From: Sporofaciens musculi
GTDB lineage: Bacteria > Bacillota > Clostridia > Lachnospirales > Lachnospiraceae
Reading direction: 5' to 3'
Assembly: GCF_009830285.1 (NCBI RefSeq)
Contig: NZ_WUQX01000001.1
Coordinates: 1,736,501 to 1,800,500 of the forward strand
DNA length: 64,000 nt
Of the stretch, positions 9,895 through 18,528 are shown in pieces (within the stretch, counting starts at the first letter, position 1; every line of letters starts with the position of its first letter). The notes under the pieces are model-generated. The model saw nothing but the letters and a program-made list of their open reading frames with translations. It made no database searches and had not been told where the DNA came from. Both the position numbers and the translations under genes were made by a program.

Positions 9895-9943
9895 GGAACT
9901 GTAGATCTGTTTTCCGCAATGGGGCGGGGTGATTTACAGTTCC
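9895..9943 (+). other. Hairpin between purA and asnB
   Basis: GGAACTGTA (9895-9903) pairs perfectly with TACAGTTCC (9935-9943) across a 31-nt loop containing a G-rich run. There is no clear U-tract, so this could be a weak terminator, an attenuator or an mRNA processing element ahead of asnB. Confidence 0.45.
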
Positions 9944-9973
9944 AGTAATTTAGGCGGAAGAAGGGCGTAAAAT

Positions 9974-11806
9974 ATGTGTGGAATTTGTGGAATTATCGGA
10001 GAGACGAAAGATAAGGAGAAAGTACTTGCCAGAATGATGAAGGTTATGGAGCACCGCGGGCCAGACGGAGGAGATACCTATGCTTCCGACGGTGCCCTGT
10101 TAGGCTTCCGAAGGCTTAGTATTATTGATTTGGATACAGGGATGCAGCCAATGGTCAACGAGGATGGCTCCATGGCTCTGGTGTTCAACGGGGAGATCTA
10201 TAACTATCAGACTCTTAGGAAGGTATTGAAGCAGAAGGGCCATGAGTTCCGGAATTCATCAGATTCAGAGGTGATTCTCCATGGATATGAGGAATACCAA
10301 AAAGAGCTTCTGGGGAAATTAAGGGGCATGTTCGGATTTGCAGTCTGGGATGACAAGAAGAAGTCATTGTTCGCGGCAAGGGATTATTTCGGGATTAAGC
10401 CCTTCTACTATGCCGTGGTTGAGAATACCCTGGTGTTTGCGTCTGAGATTAAATGTATCCTGGAATATCCTGGCTATCAGAAGAAAGTCAACGAGGAAGC
10501 GCTGGAGCAGTATCTCTCCTTCCAGTATTCAGCCCTTCCGGAGACATTTTTCAAGGGAATCTATAAACTCTTGCCCGGACATTATCTTACCTTTGAGAAC
10601 CAAGAACTGAAGGTAGGACGCTATTTCGAGCCCACTTTGGACCCAGGCGCCAAGGAGAGTGAGAGTGCCATGATTGCTGAGACGAGAAAGGTTATGAATC
10701 AGTCTGTTAAGAGGCATCTCATCAGCGACGTGGAGGTAGGAAGCTTTTTGTCAAGCGGTGTGGACTCAAGCCTGATTGCCGCTTTGTCAAAATGTAACCG
10801 GACGTTTACCGTAGGCTTTGCCCATGAGGGAGATAAGTACAACGAGATTACCTATGCGAAGGAATTGTCTAAGAAGATTGGAATTGAGAACCAGTGTAAA
10901 TACATTTCCAGGGAGGAGTTTAAGGAGGCAATCCCGAAGGTTATGTACCATATGGACGAGCCTTTGGCGGATGCGTCTGCGGTGGCCCTTTATTTTCTGG
11001 CCCAGGAGGCGTCTAAAAAGGTGAAGGTTGTGCTGTCGGGAGAAGGCGCAGACGAGATCTTTGGAGGGTATAACATTTACCTTGAGCCCAAGGCTCTTGG
11101 ATGGAGCCGGTGGATTCCTCTTAAAGTTAGAGAAAAGTTAGCCAGTGCGGCAGAGCGTCTTCCAAGACACATGAAGGGAAGGAATTATTTGATTCGCGCG
11201 GCCCGCCCCTTAAGCGAGCGGTATATCGGAAATGCTTATATTTTCACGGCAGATGAGAGAAAGAGGCTTCTGAGAAGAAAGAAGGAAGGGCCTAAGCCTA
11301 ATGAGCTGCTTAAGAAGGAGTATGACAAGATGAGAGGGCTTCCTGATTCTGACCAGATGCAGGCGTTGGATTTGGTGTACTGGCTTCCAGGGGATATTCT
11401 TTTGAAGGCGGATAAGATGAGTATGGCCCACTCCCTTGAGGTGCGGGTACCGTTTTTGGATAAGGATGTGTTTGAGGTGGCACGCCGGATTCCTCATTCC
11501 CTGAAGACCAAGAAATATACCACCAAATATGTGCTGCGCAAGGTGGCGGACGAGTATCTTCCAGAGCAGGTGGCGAAAAAGAAGAAGCTTGGCTTCCCTA
11601 TTCCGATCCGCAACTGGTTTAAGGAGGAGGACTGGTATCAGCAGATTAAGACAGCATTTACCGGTGAGACGGCTGCAAAATATTTCTGCACTAAGCGTTT
11701 GGTCAGGCTTCTTGAGGAGCACCGGTCAGGCAGGGAGGACAACAGCAGAAAGATTTGGACTGTGTATGCGTTTCTGGTATGGCATCAGGTATTCTTTGAG
11801 GCATAG
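9974..11806 (+). CDS. asnB: Asparagine synthase (glutamine-hydrolysing)
   Basis: A 610-residue two-domain enzyme. The N-terminal class II glutamine amidotransferase begins Met-Cys-Gly-Ile-Cys, so Cys2 becomes the nucleophile after Met removal. The C-terminal synthetase domain has the PP-loop SSGVDSSLIA and the SGEGADEIFGGY motif. It converts aspartate, glutamine and ATP to asparagine. Immediate M-C start fixes the initiation codon, although the ribosome binding site (GGCGGAAGAAGGG) is only fair. No T-box is seen upstream, unlike many asn genes of Firmicutes. Confidence 0.95.
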   Translation: MCGICGIIGETKDKEKVLARMMKVMEHRGPDGGDTYASDGALLGFRRLSIIDLDTGMQPMVNEDGSMALVFNGEIYNYQTLRKVLKQKGHEFRNSSDSEVILHGYEEYQKELLGKLRGMFGFAVWDDKKKSLFAARDYFGIKPFYYAVVENTLVFASEIKCILEYPGYQKKVNEEALEQYLSFQYSALPETFFKGIYKLLPGHYLTFENQELKVGRYFEPTLDPGAKESESAMIAETRKVMNQSVKRHLISDVEVGSFLSSGVDSSLIAALSKCNRTFTVGFAHEGDKYNEITYAKELSKKIGIENQCKYISREEFKEAIPKVMYHMDEPLADASAVALYFLAQEASKKVKVVLSGEGADEIFGGYNIYLEPKALGWSRWIPLKVREKLASAAERLPRHMKGRNYLIRAARPLSERYIGNAYIFTADERKRLLRRKKEGPKPNELLKKEYDKMRGLPDSDQMQALDLVYWLPGDILLKADKMSMAHSLEVRVPFLDKDVFEVARRIPHSLKTKKYTTKYVLRKVADEYLPEQVAKKKKLGFPIPIRNWFKEEDWYQQIKTAFTGETAAKYFCTKRLVRLLEEHRSGREDNSRKIWTVYAFLVWHQVFFEA

Positions 11807-11816
11807 GATGTTAAGA

Positions 11817-11853
11817 ATATTTCTATTTCCTTAAGAAATATCTAACCTTTCTT
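11817..11853 (+). terminator. Weak hairpin terminator after asnB
   Basis: ATATTTC (11817-11823) pairs with GAAATAT (11835-11841), followed by CTAACCTTTCTTTT. The stem is short and AT-rich. Confidence 0.4.
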
Positions 11854-11928
11854 TTAGAATTCTGCCATAGCATGGACATATTTACCTGTTATTCTGTATA
11901 TACCTTGATGGACGAAGTCCACCAACCC

Positions 11929-11975
11929 CTCTCCCAAGGGACACGAATTAGGGTGTGCCCTTTGGGGAGCGTTAA
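11929..11975. repeat. Hairpin containing the dispersed GTGTGCCCTTTGGG motif
   Basis: CTCCCAAGGGACAC pairs with GTGTGCCCTTTGGGGAG, with small bulges, around GAATTAGG. The motif GGTGTGCCCTTTGGG is the reverse complement of the units repeated at 22876-22929, and a related palindrome sits in the luxS leader. The rest of this 269-bp gap holds a TGGACGAAGTCCA mini-hairpin and no convincing promoter. Confidence 0.5.
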
Positions 11976-12075
11976 AAAATCAGAAGGATTAGTCATATTA
12001 TGCCAGGTATGCCCATATAATAATAATGAGGGATTAGGCAGTCCTTTTGGTATGAATAGGATAGGAGGTATTACG

Positions 12076-12237
12076 ATGCAGCAGAAAAAGGAATCAAACC
12101 ACACGGAAGTAATCTCAATAGAAGAATACCTTACGAAGAGAAAAAGGCTCAGGAATTTGGATAAAAGCCAGAGATGGGGAGGAATTCCGGAGGAGAACCA
12201 CGCATTGGTTCTGGTGTCCTGTCTTGTCGGTAATTAG
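12076..12237 (+). CDS. Small 53-residue protein of unknown function
   Basis: A short ORF with a near-perfect AGGAGGT ribosome binding site 7 nt before its ATG and a strong terminator 65 nt after its stop. The product is hydrophilic and charged (Lys/Arg/Glu-rich, IEEYLTKRKRLRNLDKSQRW) and ends in a short hydrophobic tail (ALVLVSCLVGN). No family recognised. The translation signals make it a credible gene; it is too short for function assignment. Confidence 0.6.
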   Translation: MQQKKESNHTEVISIEEYLTKRKRLRNLDKSQRWGGIPEENHALVLVSCLVGN

Positions 12238-12301
12238 GCAGGTTCATCTGTCTATTACATACAAGACATGATACCGGTGGAATCATAGATCTGAGAAGAA
12301 G

Positions 12302-12329
12302 AGGCAGGCAGCGGGAAAGCCTGCCTTTT
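12302..12329 (+). terminator. Rho-independent terminator between convergent small genes
   Basis: AGGCAGGC (12302-12309) pairs with GCCTGCCT (12319-12326) around AGCGGGAAA, followed by TTTT. Confidence 0.8.
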
Positions 12330-12335
12330 GAATTG

Positions 12336-12575
12336 TCAGAAGCCGTCTTTGCCGCCGCCGTCCCCGTTCCCTTTTACCAGCCGGTATACCAGTGTAAATG
12401 CATAGAGAAGCACCGGAAGAATGATGGTACAGGCAATGGAGGCTTTCAGAAGACCTTTGGCGGCGGAGTGGTCAATCAGCGCGAAGATGAGGGTAAGGGC
12501 GTACATGGAAAAGAGCAGAAATGCACCTAATGCCGCTAAAACACGTTTGATTGTATGAGATTTTTTATTTTTCAT
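12336..12575 (-). CDS. Small two-helix membrane protein
   Basis: A 79-residue protein with a basic N-terminus ([11 protein letters not shown]), two hydrophobic helices (about 13-35 and 44-66) separated by a short loop, and a Gly/Lys-rich C-terminus. Start chosen at the ATG 6-8 nt after AAGGATG; an upstream in-frame ATG overlaps that site. The size and two-helix pattern resemble uncharacterised small proteins seen in Lachnospiraceae. It converges on the 53-residue gene and shares its terminator. Function unknown. Confidence 0.7.
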   Translation of the reverse strand: MKNKKSHTIKRVLAALGAFLLFSMYALTLIFALIDHSAAKGLLKASIACTIILPVLLYAFTLVYRLVKGNGDGGGKDGF

Positions 12576-12662
12576 GAGAATCATCCTTTACATCTGAATA
12601 AGACTTTAGTATATTATATAAGTGACAGAAAAAAAAAGCAATACAAAGGAGTAGTATATATT

Positions 12663-13169
12663 ATGAGCGGTACATTGTTAGAACAGTGGAGAGGCGTGGC
12701 TTACGACCAGACAGCAGGTGCGCAGAATCTTCAAAGATTCTGGGACAAATATTTTGAGATTGAGAAGGACATCTATGAGAAGCTTCTTTCCAATCCGAAT
12801 GAGGAAGTGAAGGGAACTGTAAAAGAGTTAGCAGAGAAGTACGGCCAGGACGTTATGACCATGGTTGGGTTCCTGGACGGCATTAACGAGAGCTTGAAGG
12901 TGGAGAACCCCATCGAGACCATGGAGGAGGATACAGTTGTGAGCCTTGGTTTTGACAAGGAGAAGCTGTATAAGAATATGGTAGCTGCCAAGGCGGACTG
13001 GCTCTACAACCTTCCCCAGTGGGATGCAATCTATTCGGAGGAGGAGAGAAAGAAGCTCTACAAAGAGCAGAAGGAGTCCGGCACCATCCGTAAGGAGAAG
13101 AAGATTGGGCGAAACGATCCCTGTCCATGCGGCTCTGGGAAGAAATATAAGAAATGCTGCGGGAAATAG
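12663..13169 (+). CDS. SEC-C motif protein
   Basis: A 168-residue cytoplasmic protein ending in a zinc-binding SEC-C motif ([18 protein letters not shown]), the module also found at the SecA C-terminus. The helical N-terminal 140 residues have no recognised domain. It may bind ribosomes, SecB-like partners or nucleic acid through the zinc motif, but no role can be assigned. AAAGGAG lies upstream of the ATG; an in-frame ATG 108 nt earlier overlaps the divergent small gene and is unlikely. Confidence 0.85.
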   Translation: MSGTLLEQWRGVAYDQTAGAQNLQRFWDKYFEIEKDIYEKLLSNPNEEVKGTVKELAEKYGQDVMTMVGFLDGINESLKVENPIETMEEDTVVSLGFDKEKLYKNMVAAKADWLYNLPQWDAIYSEEERKKLYKEQKESGTIRKEKKIGRNDPCPCGSGKKYKKCCGK

Positions 13170-13171
13170 GA

Positions 13172-13199
13172 TTGACAAAGAAAAATCCCGTGTTATAAT
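13172..13199 (+). promoter_or_regulatory. Sigma-A promoter of the Thr T-box transcript
   Basis: TTGACA (13172-13177), a 16-nt spacer and TATAAT (13194-13199): both hexamers match consensus. It begins immediately after the SEC-C gene stop. Confidence 0.85.
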
Positions 13200-13205
13200 A
13201 TTTGT

Positions 13206-13414
13206 TATGAAAATGTTGAACACGTTGACGAGACGAGTAGACTGGGAAAGGGATGTCAGAGAGAGAAGTCATGGGCTGAAAGCTTCTTATTCCGGAACCT
13301 TTGCGAAAACTACCTCTGAGTGGCTGCAAAACAGTCCGGTGATTCCGTTATCATCATGAATGAAGTGGCTTCGGTGCATTTGCCGGAGTAATTAGGGTGG
13401 AACCGCGAGAATAT
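13206..13414 (+). promoter_or_regulatory. T-box riboswitch, threonine specifier
   Basis: The leader contains the T-box AGGGTGGAACCGCG (13394-13407), the AGTAGA and AGAGAG/GGGCTGAAAG elements of stem I, and a specifier segment reading ACT-ACCTCT-GAG (13309-13320). The specifier ACT (or ACC if shifted by one codon) is a threonine codon either way. Uncharged tRNA-Thr is expected to stabilise the antiterminator and open the terminator that follows. It controls the thioesterase and thrS. Confidence 0.92.
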
Positions 13415-13455
13415 CGTCCCTTACAGTGAGGTTAAGCTGTAAGGGACGTTTTGTT
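13415..13455 (+). terminator. T-box-controlled terminator
   Basis: CGTCCCTTACAG (13415-13426) pairs perfectly with CTGTAAGGGACG (13437-13448), followed by TTTTGTT. Confidence 0.93.
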
Positions 13456-13484
13456 ATTTGCAGAAAGGAGGCTTATGTTGGGTT

Positions 13485-13928
13485 ATGAATCAGAAAAAAG
13501 AGTGGGAGCCTTATGAGCATAAGGTACAATATTATGAGACTGACCAGATGGGAATCGTTCATCATTCCAACTATATCCGCTGGTTTGAAGAAGCGCGGAC
13601 GGATTACATGGAAAAGATGGGTATGGGATATGACCAGATGGAGGCGCGGGGCATCTTAAGTCCGGTGCTTTCTGTGGAGGCAGACTACCACCAGATGGTC
13701 CGGTTTGGCGAGACGGTGACAATCGAGACGTTTATCAAGGAATACAACGGGATTCGGCTGACTGTGGGCTATGAGGTGATTGACCAGAAGAATCAGAGGC
13801 TTTGCTGTCGGGGAACGACCAAGCACTGTTTTCTGGACCGAGAAGGGAAGTTTCTGTCTCTGAAACAGGCGTGTATTGAATATCATCAGATGTTTGTACA
13901 GGGACTTGAAGATCACAAGGATAAATAA
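13485..13928 (+). CDS. Acyl-CoA thioesterase, 4HBT hotdog fold (YbgC-like)
   Basis: A 147-residue hotdog-fold thioesterase. The catalytic motif is clear: YYETDQMGIVHHSNYIRWFEEAR, with the Asp of TDxMG typical of YbgC/4-hydroxybenzoyl-CoA thioesterases. It should hydrolyse an acyl-CoA or acyl-ACP; the physiological substrate is unknown. The start is the in-frame ATG 13 nt after AAAGGAGG; an ATG nearer the binding site is in another frame and ends quickly. It sits between a threonine T-box and thrS, so it is expected to be induced by threonine starvation. Confidence 0.88.
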   Translation: MNQKKEWEPYEHKVQYYETDQMGIVHHSNYIRWFEEARTDYMEKMGMGYDQMEARGILSPVLSVEADYHQMVRFGETVTIETFIKEYNGIRLTVGYEVIDQKNQRLCCRGTTKHCFLDREGKFLSLKQACIEYHQMFVQGLEDHKDK

Positions 13929-13947
13929 ACCAGGGAGGTATGAGATT

Positions 13948-15873
13948 ATGAGAATTACATTGAAGGACGGTTCCGTCAAGGAATACGAAGGCAGCAGGTC
14001 GGCGCTTGATATTGCAAAGGATATCAGCGAAGGACTTGCAAGAGCAGCCACCAGCGCTAAGGTGAACGGCGATATTGTGGATTTGAGGAAGGAGATTTCA
14101 GAGGACTGTGAGCTTGAGCTTCTGACCTTTGACTCTGAGGATGGAAAGGGTGCGTTCTGGCATACCACCTCTCATATCATGGCTCAGGCTGTGAAGCGTC
14201 TGTATCCGGAGACAAAGCTGGCAATCGGGCCGTCTATTGACAATGGCTTTTACTATGACCTTGACCGTGAGACTCCGTTTGTGGCTGAGGATTTGGAGAA
14301 GATTGAGACAGAGATGAAGAAGATTGTAAAGGAGAATCTGTCCATTGAGAGATTTACCAAGTCCAGAGAGGATGCCATTGCATATTTTAAGGAAAACGGC
14401 GAGCCTTACAAAGTAGAGCTGGTGGAGGACCTTCCTGTGGGTGAGGAGATTAGCTTCTATCGGCAGGGCGAGTTCGTTGACCTGTGTGCGGGCCCTCATC
14501 TTTTGTCAACCAAGAATGTGAAGGCTGTAAAGCTTACAAGCCTTGCAGGCGCATACTGGCGCGGCAGCGAAAAGAATAAGATGCTTACCAGAATCTACGG
14601 GATTTCCTATCCGAAGAAGGCAGAGCTTGAGGAATATCTTAACAGGCTTGAGGAGGCGAAGAAGCGCGACCACAGGAAGCTTGGACGTGAACTGGGGCTG
14701 TTTATGATGTGCGACGAGGGCCCTGGCTTCCCCTTCTTCCTTCCAAAAGGAATGGTGCTTAAGAATACGCTGATGGAGTATTGGAGAGAGCTTCATAAAA
14801 GGAACGGTTATGTGGAGATTGCCACGCCGATTATCTTAAGCCGCCATCTGTGGGAGAATTCCGGACATTGGGACCACTATAAGGATAATATGTATACAAC
14901 GGTGATTGACGAGGAGGATTTTGCTGTTAAACCTATGAACTGTCCAGGGGGGATGCTGGTTTATAAGTCTGAGCCTCGTTCATATAAGGATCTGCCCCTT
15001 AGGGCCGGTGAGATTGGCCTGGTGCACAGGCATGAGAAGTCCGGCGCCCTTCACGGCCTGTTCCGTGTAAGATGCTTTAACCAGGATGATGCTCATATTT
15101 TCATGATGCCGGAGCAGATTCGAGATGAGATTAAGGGTGTGGCAAGACTGATTGACGAGGTGTACAGCCTGTTTGGCTTCAAGTACCATGTGGAGTTGTC
15201 CACACGTCCTGAGGACAGCATGGGAAGCGACGAGGATTGGGAGATGGCGACAGAAGGTCTTCGGGGTGCGCTGGATGACTTAGGGCTTGACTATGTGGTC
15301 AACGAGGGAGACGGCGCGTTCTACGGTCCGAAGATTGATTTCCATCTGGAGGATTCCATCGGAAGAACCTGGCAGTGCGGGACGATTCAGTTGGATATGC
15401 AGATGCCTCAGAGATTTGATTTGGAGTATACGGGTGCAGATGGAGAGAAGCACAGGCCCATTATGATTCACAGGGTTGCATTTGGCTCGATTGAACGGTT
15501 TATCGGTATCCTGATTGAGCATTTTGCAGGTGCATTCCCCACCTGGCTTGCGCCGGTTCAGGTGAAGGTGCTGCCCATTTCAGAGAAGCATCTGGATTAT
15601 GGCAAGAAGGTATTGAAGGAGTTAGAAGCCGCAGGAATTCGCGCAGAGATTGACGAGAGGGCGGAGAAGATTGGCTATAAGATTCGCGAGGCACAGATGA
15701 ATAAGATTCCGTATATGCTGGTTGTGGGCGCCAAGGAGGAGGAACAAGAGTTGGTGGCTGTAAGAAGCCGTTTCGCAGGCGACGAAGGCCAGAAGGGAAT
15801 CAGTGAGTTTATCGAGGCTGTGAAGGAGGAAATTGCCAGTAAGACTCAGCGGGAGATTGTGAAGGAAGATTAA
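13948..15873 (+). CDS. thrS: Threonyl-tRNA synthetase
   Basis: A 641-residue class II synthetase in the usual order: TGS domain (about 1-62), editing domain with the HxxxH motif (His72, His76 in HTTSHIMAQ), catalytic core with MNCPGG and RCFNQDDAHIF (zinc and motif 2 region), motif 3 (HRVAFGSIERFIGILIEH) and the anticodon-binding domain. It charges tRNA-Thr in the cytoplasm and deacylates mis-charged Ser-tRNA-Thr. AGGGAGGT precedes the ATG. It is regulated by the T-box upstream. Confidence 0.98.
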   Translation: MRITLKDGSVKEYEGSRSALDIAKDISEGLARAATSAKVNGDIVDLRKEISEDCELELLTFDSEDGKGAFWHTTSHIMAQAVKRLYPETKLAIGPSIDNGFYYDLDRETPFVAEDLEKIETEMKKIVKENLSIERFTKSREDAIAYFKENGEPYKVELVEDLPVGEEISFYRQGEFVDLCAGPHLLSTKNVKAVKLTSLAGAYWRGSEKNKMLTRIYGISYPKKAELEEYLNRLEEAKKRDHRKLGRELGLFMMCDEGPGFPFFLPKGMVLKNTLMEYWRELHKRNGYVEIATPIILSRHLWENSGHWDHYKDNMYTTVIDEEDFAVKPMNCPGGMLVYKSEPRSYKDLPLRAGEIGLVHRHEKSGALHGLFRVRCFNQDDAHIFMMPEQIRDEIKGVARLIDEVYSLFGFKYHVELSTRPEDSMGSDEDWEMATEGLRGALDDLGLDYVVNEGDGAFYGPKIDFHLEDSIGRTWQCGTIQLDMQMPQRFDLEYTGADGEKHRPIMIHRVAFGSIERFIGILIEHFAGAFPTWLAPVQVKVLPISEKHLDYGKKVLKELEAAGIRAEIDERAEKIGYKIREAQMNKIPYMLVVGAKEEEQELVAVRSRFAGDEGQKGISEFIEAVKEEIASKTQREIVKED

Positions 15874-15891
15874 CTTATTCAGAATTTAAAT

Positions 15892-15927
15892 GAAGGAAGT
15901 AAATCACAAAAATGGTTTACTTCCTTC
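15892..15927. terminator. Hairpin between thrS and convergent metA
   Basis: GAAGGAAGTAAA (15892-15903) pairs perfectly with TTTACTTCCTTC (15916-15927) around 12 nt. U-tracts are modest on both strands, but the position suits a shared terminator. Confidence 0.65.
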
Positions 15928-15983
15928 TGAACCTTCTTGGTATGGAATATTTCACCTCTTTTTTAAATTTATTTATATCTGTA

Positions 15984-16904
15984 TTAAAATGGCGTTCCAT
16001 ACAAATCATAAGGCGTCACCTGGTACACATAATAGTTGAGCCAGTTGGTATAAAGGTTATTGGCAGTAGCCCGCCAGGTAAGCAGCGGCTTATTCTGCGG
16101 ATTATCATCTGTATAATAATTCTTCGGAATCTCAATAGGCAGACCCTTCTTTAAGTCCCGCTTGTATTCGCCGTCCAGCGTCACTCGGTCATACTCAGGA
16201 TGGCCCATGACGAAAATCTGGCGGCCGCCTTTTGCCATAGCAAGGAACAGCCCCGCTTCCTCGGATTCTGCCAGTATGGTCAGACGTTTTTCAGAACGAA
16301 TCTTGTCCATGGGCACCTCCGTATGGCGGGAGTGGGGAGCAAGGAACACGTCGTCAAAGCCCCGAATCAGGGGAATCTTGCGGTTCATTACCTTGTGCTT
16401 AAAGATTCCGAATACTTTGTTCTCTACAGGAACCTTGTCGATTCCGTAGTGGTAGTAGATGCCTGCCTGTGCGCCCCAACAAAGGTGCAGGGTGGAGGTT
16501 ACATGGGTCTTGCTCCATTCCATGATTTCCTTTAATTCCTCCCAGTAGTCAACCTCCTCAAAGGGCATCTGCTCCACCGGTGCGCCGGTAATGATAAAAC
16601 CATCGTATTTTTTATCTTTTATCTCGTTAAATCGGTGATAGAACTGGTTTAAATGGCTGGTGGGCGTATTCCTGGACTCATGGGTGGACACTGTGACAAA
16701 GGACACGTCCACCTGAAGCGGTGTGTTTGACAGAGACCTTAGAATCTGAAGCTCTGTGTCTTCCTTGAGGGGCATCAGGTTAAGCAGCCCGATTTTAATC
16801 GGGCGGATATCCTGATGGGTGGCCCGATGCTCGTCCATGACGAATATATTTTCATGTTCCAGTATCTCCTTTACCGGAAGATTATTTTGAACTCTGATTG
16901 GCAT
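15984..16904 (-). CDS. metA: Homoserine O-acetyltransferase (MetA family, Glu111 type)
   Basis: A 306-residue MetA enzyme, the first step from homoserine to methionine. Catalytic Cys142 (LHLCWGAQ), His235 and Glu237 (MGHPEYD) are all present. Residue 111 in ITGAPVE is Glu; published work on the Bacillus cereus enzyme linked Glu111 to acetyl-CoA use, while Gly at this position gives succinyl-CoA use. The name homoserine O-succinyltransferase would therefore probably be wrong here. AAAGGGGAATG precedes the ATG. It lies 56 nt downstream of the AI-2E-type gene on the same strand and may be co-transcribed. Confidence 0.95.
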   Translation of the reverse strand: MPIRVQNNLPVKEILEHENIFVMDEHRATHQDIRPIKIGLLNLMPLKEDTELQILRSLSNTPLQVDVSFVTVSTHESRNTPTSHLNQFYHRFNEIKDKKYDGFIITGAPVEQMPFEEVDYWEELKEIMEWSKTHVTSTLHLCWGAQAGIYYHYGIDKVPVENKVFGIFKHKVMNRKIPLIRGFDDVFLAPHSRHTEVPMDKIRSEKRLTILAESEEAGLFLAMAKGGRQIFVMGHPEYDRVTLDGEYKRDLKKGLPIEIPKNYYTDDNPQNKPLLTWRATANNLYTNWLNYYVYQVTPYDLYGTPF

Positions 16905-16960
16905 AGTATCATTCCCCTTTTCTATTTTGCTATTGTACATCCAAAGGCATGCCGCCATGT

Positions 16961-18367
16961 CTATTCGGCATTCTGTGTCTCTCCCTCTGAATGGTAGTAG
17001 GTTCCCTCGTCGTCCACATAACTCATGGTGTCATAGTATTCTGAGCCTGTGGGAAGGCTCTTTCTCTCCAGGTGATTGTTTACCAGCATCTGGACAATGT
17101 AGTAGAGGACGGCAAATGTTGGAACTCCCATGACCATCCCCACGAATCCAAATAAGCCTCCGCCGAGCAGGATTGCAACGATAACCCAGAAGGCGGACAA
17201 CCCTGTGGAATTTCCAAGAATCTTTGGACCCAGGATGTTGCCGTCAAACTGCTGTAGCAGCAGGATAAATATGACGAAATATACGCCTTGAATCGGGTTG
17301 GCAAGCATAATCAGGATGGTGCTTGGTACTGCACCGATGTATGGCCCGAAAAACGGAATGATATTGGTAACGCCAACGATTACGCTGACCAGCATCACAT
17401 AGGGCATCTTCAATATAGATAGCCCGACAAAGCATAAGACTCCGATAATTGCGGAATCAATTAATTTTCCTATAATAAAACCGCCGAAAATGTCGTTGCT
17501 CTTGGTGGTCAGATGGAGTACCATATTGGCATGTCTGGCGGAGAGGACCGCGTAAACACATTTCTTTGACTGGCGTACAAAGGTTTCCTTGCTGAACAGA
17601 ATATAGATTGAAACAATCAGCCCGATTACTGCGTTGAAAATCTCGCTTACGATGTTCAAAACGCCCACCGTCAGGTTAGACATCAGCTCGTTTGCCTTCG
17701 CCATAAGGTCCGTACGCAGCCAGTCCATGAGCATATCCGTTCCCTCTTTGATAGCGGTCTTAATTAGTGTGCTGGTCGTTGAGTCATCCAGCTTCACTTC
17801 GCTTAGCTCAGAAACCAGATCGTCTAACTGTCGTGGCAGGGTAATCACCAGATTGCGGATGCTGGAATATAACTCCGGAATCAGCAGGTTACACAGTGTA
17901 ACGATTAATACGAGAAGGAGTACGACCGCAGCCAGAATGCCGACTGCGCGGGAAACCTTCTCTGCCTGTCCTTTTTTCTTAAGCTTTAACTTTAGAAGCG
18001 GAACCAGATACTTGTCTGCCTGTTTTACGATTGGATTCAAAAGGTATGCCAGTGCGCAACCATAGATTACTGGTTTTAATACTCCAAATACCTCCTGAAA
18101 TACATGGGAAATGTTCGTAAGCCGAAGCAGGGCAAAATAAAAGATGATGCTGGCAGCAATCACCAGGAAAAAGGTCATGCCGCGGCTGAACTGCTGGCGC
18201 AGCTTCGACGGGCCGCCTTTACCGAGACTTGGACGGCTGAAGTAATGAGCCTGCCGCTCTGTCTGTGTGTCGGTATCTGCCTGCGCAAATGTATCGGTTT
18301 TCTGTTGGCTGATCTCCTCACTTTTATCATTTACCAGATTCTCTGTTTTGGTTGTTTTGGCGCTCAT
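16961..18367 (-). CDS. AI-2E family membrane protein (PF01594)
   Basis: A 468-residue protein with a hydrophilic N-terminal 70 residues and about eight hydrophobic segments in the AI-2E/PerM pattern, including the conserved re-entrant region near GVTNIIPFFGPYIGAVP. The family includes Na+/H+ antiporters and putative exporters; the AI-2 name does not show that this protein transports autoinducer. Start placed at the ATG behind AAGAGGT rather than an in-frame ATG 60 nt upstream, which lies at the promoter. Confidence 0.88.
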   Translation of the reverse strand: MSAKTTKTENLVNDKSEEISQQKTDTFAQADTDTQTERQAHYFSRPSLGKGGPSKLRQQFSRGMTFFLVIAASIIFYFALLRLTNISHVFQEVFGVLKPVIYGCALAYLLNPIVKQADKYLVPLLKLKLKKKGQAEKVSRAVGILAAVVLLLVLIVTLCNLLIPELYSSIRNLVITLPRQLDDLVSELSEVKLDDSTTSTLIKTAIKEGTDMLMDWLRTDLMAKANELMSNLTVGVLNIVSEIFNAVIGLIVSIYILFSKETFVRQSKKCVYAVLSARHANMVLHLTTKSNDIFGGFIIGKLIDSAIIGVLCFVGLSILKMPYVMLVSVIVGVTNIIPFFGPYIGAVPSTILIMLANPIQGVYFVIFILLLQQFDGNILGPKILGNSTGLSAFWVIVAILLGGGLFGFVGMVMGVPTFAVLYYIVQMLVNNHLERKSLPTGSEYYDTMSYVDDEGTYYHSEGETQNAE

Positions 18368-18398
18368 ATTATTACCTCTTCCCTTTGCAGATAATATT

Positions 18399-18427
18399 AT
18401 TATACTATCGGGGTATATTTGCGTCAA
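18399..18427 (-). promoter_or_regulatory. Sigma-A promoter of the AI-2E family gene
   Basis: On the minus strand TTGACG (18427-18422), a 17-nt spacer and TATAAT (18404-18399), about 32 nt upstream of the start codon. Confidence 0.75.
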
Positions 18428-18462
18428 TCATAAAAACAGGATATAATTGGTTCGTGAAAATG

Positions 18463-18504
18463 AAAAAGACAAGCAAAAAGCAATGGCTTCTTACTCGTCT
18501 TTTT
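18463..18504 (-). terminator. Terminator after the DUF1540 gene
   Basis: On the minus strand AAAAAGAC (18504-18497) pairs with GTCTTTTT (18470-18463), with an inner AGC/GCT pairing and a U-rich end. Confidence 0.55.
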
Positions 18505-18528
18505 TGTACTTATTTTGGGCAGACTAAG

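Noticed and set aside
9873-9973. Possible T-box before asnB
   Set aside because: No GGTGG-ACCGCG box or stem I elements; only a simple hairpin.
17634-18065. Forward ORF inside the AI-2E family gene
   Set aside because: Ser/Thr/Arg-rich antisense product with no binding site.
16961-18367. Idea that this AI-2E family protein exports the LuxS product
   Set aside because: The family name is historical; luxS is 11 kb away and not co-transcribed, and other members have unrelated transport roles.
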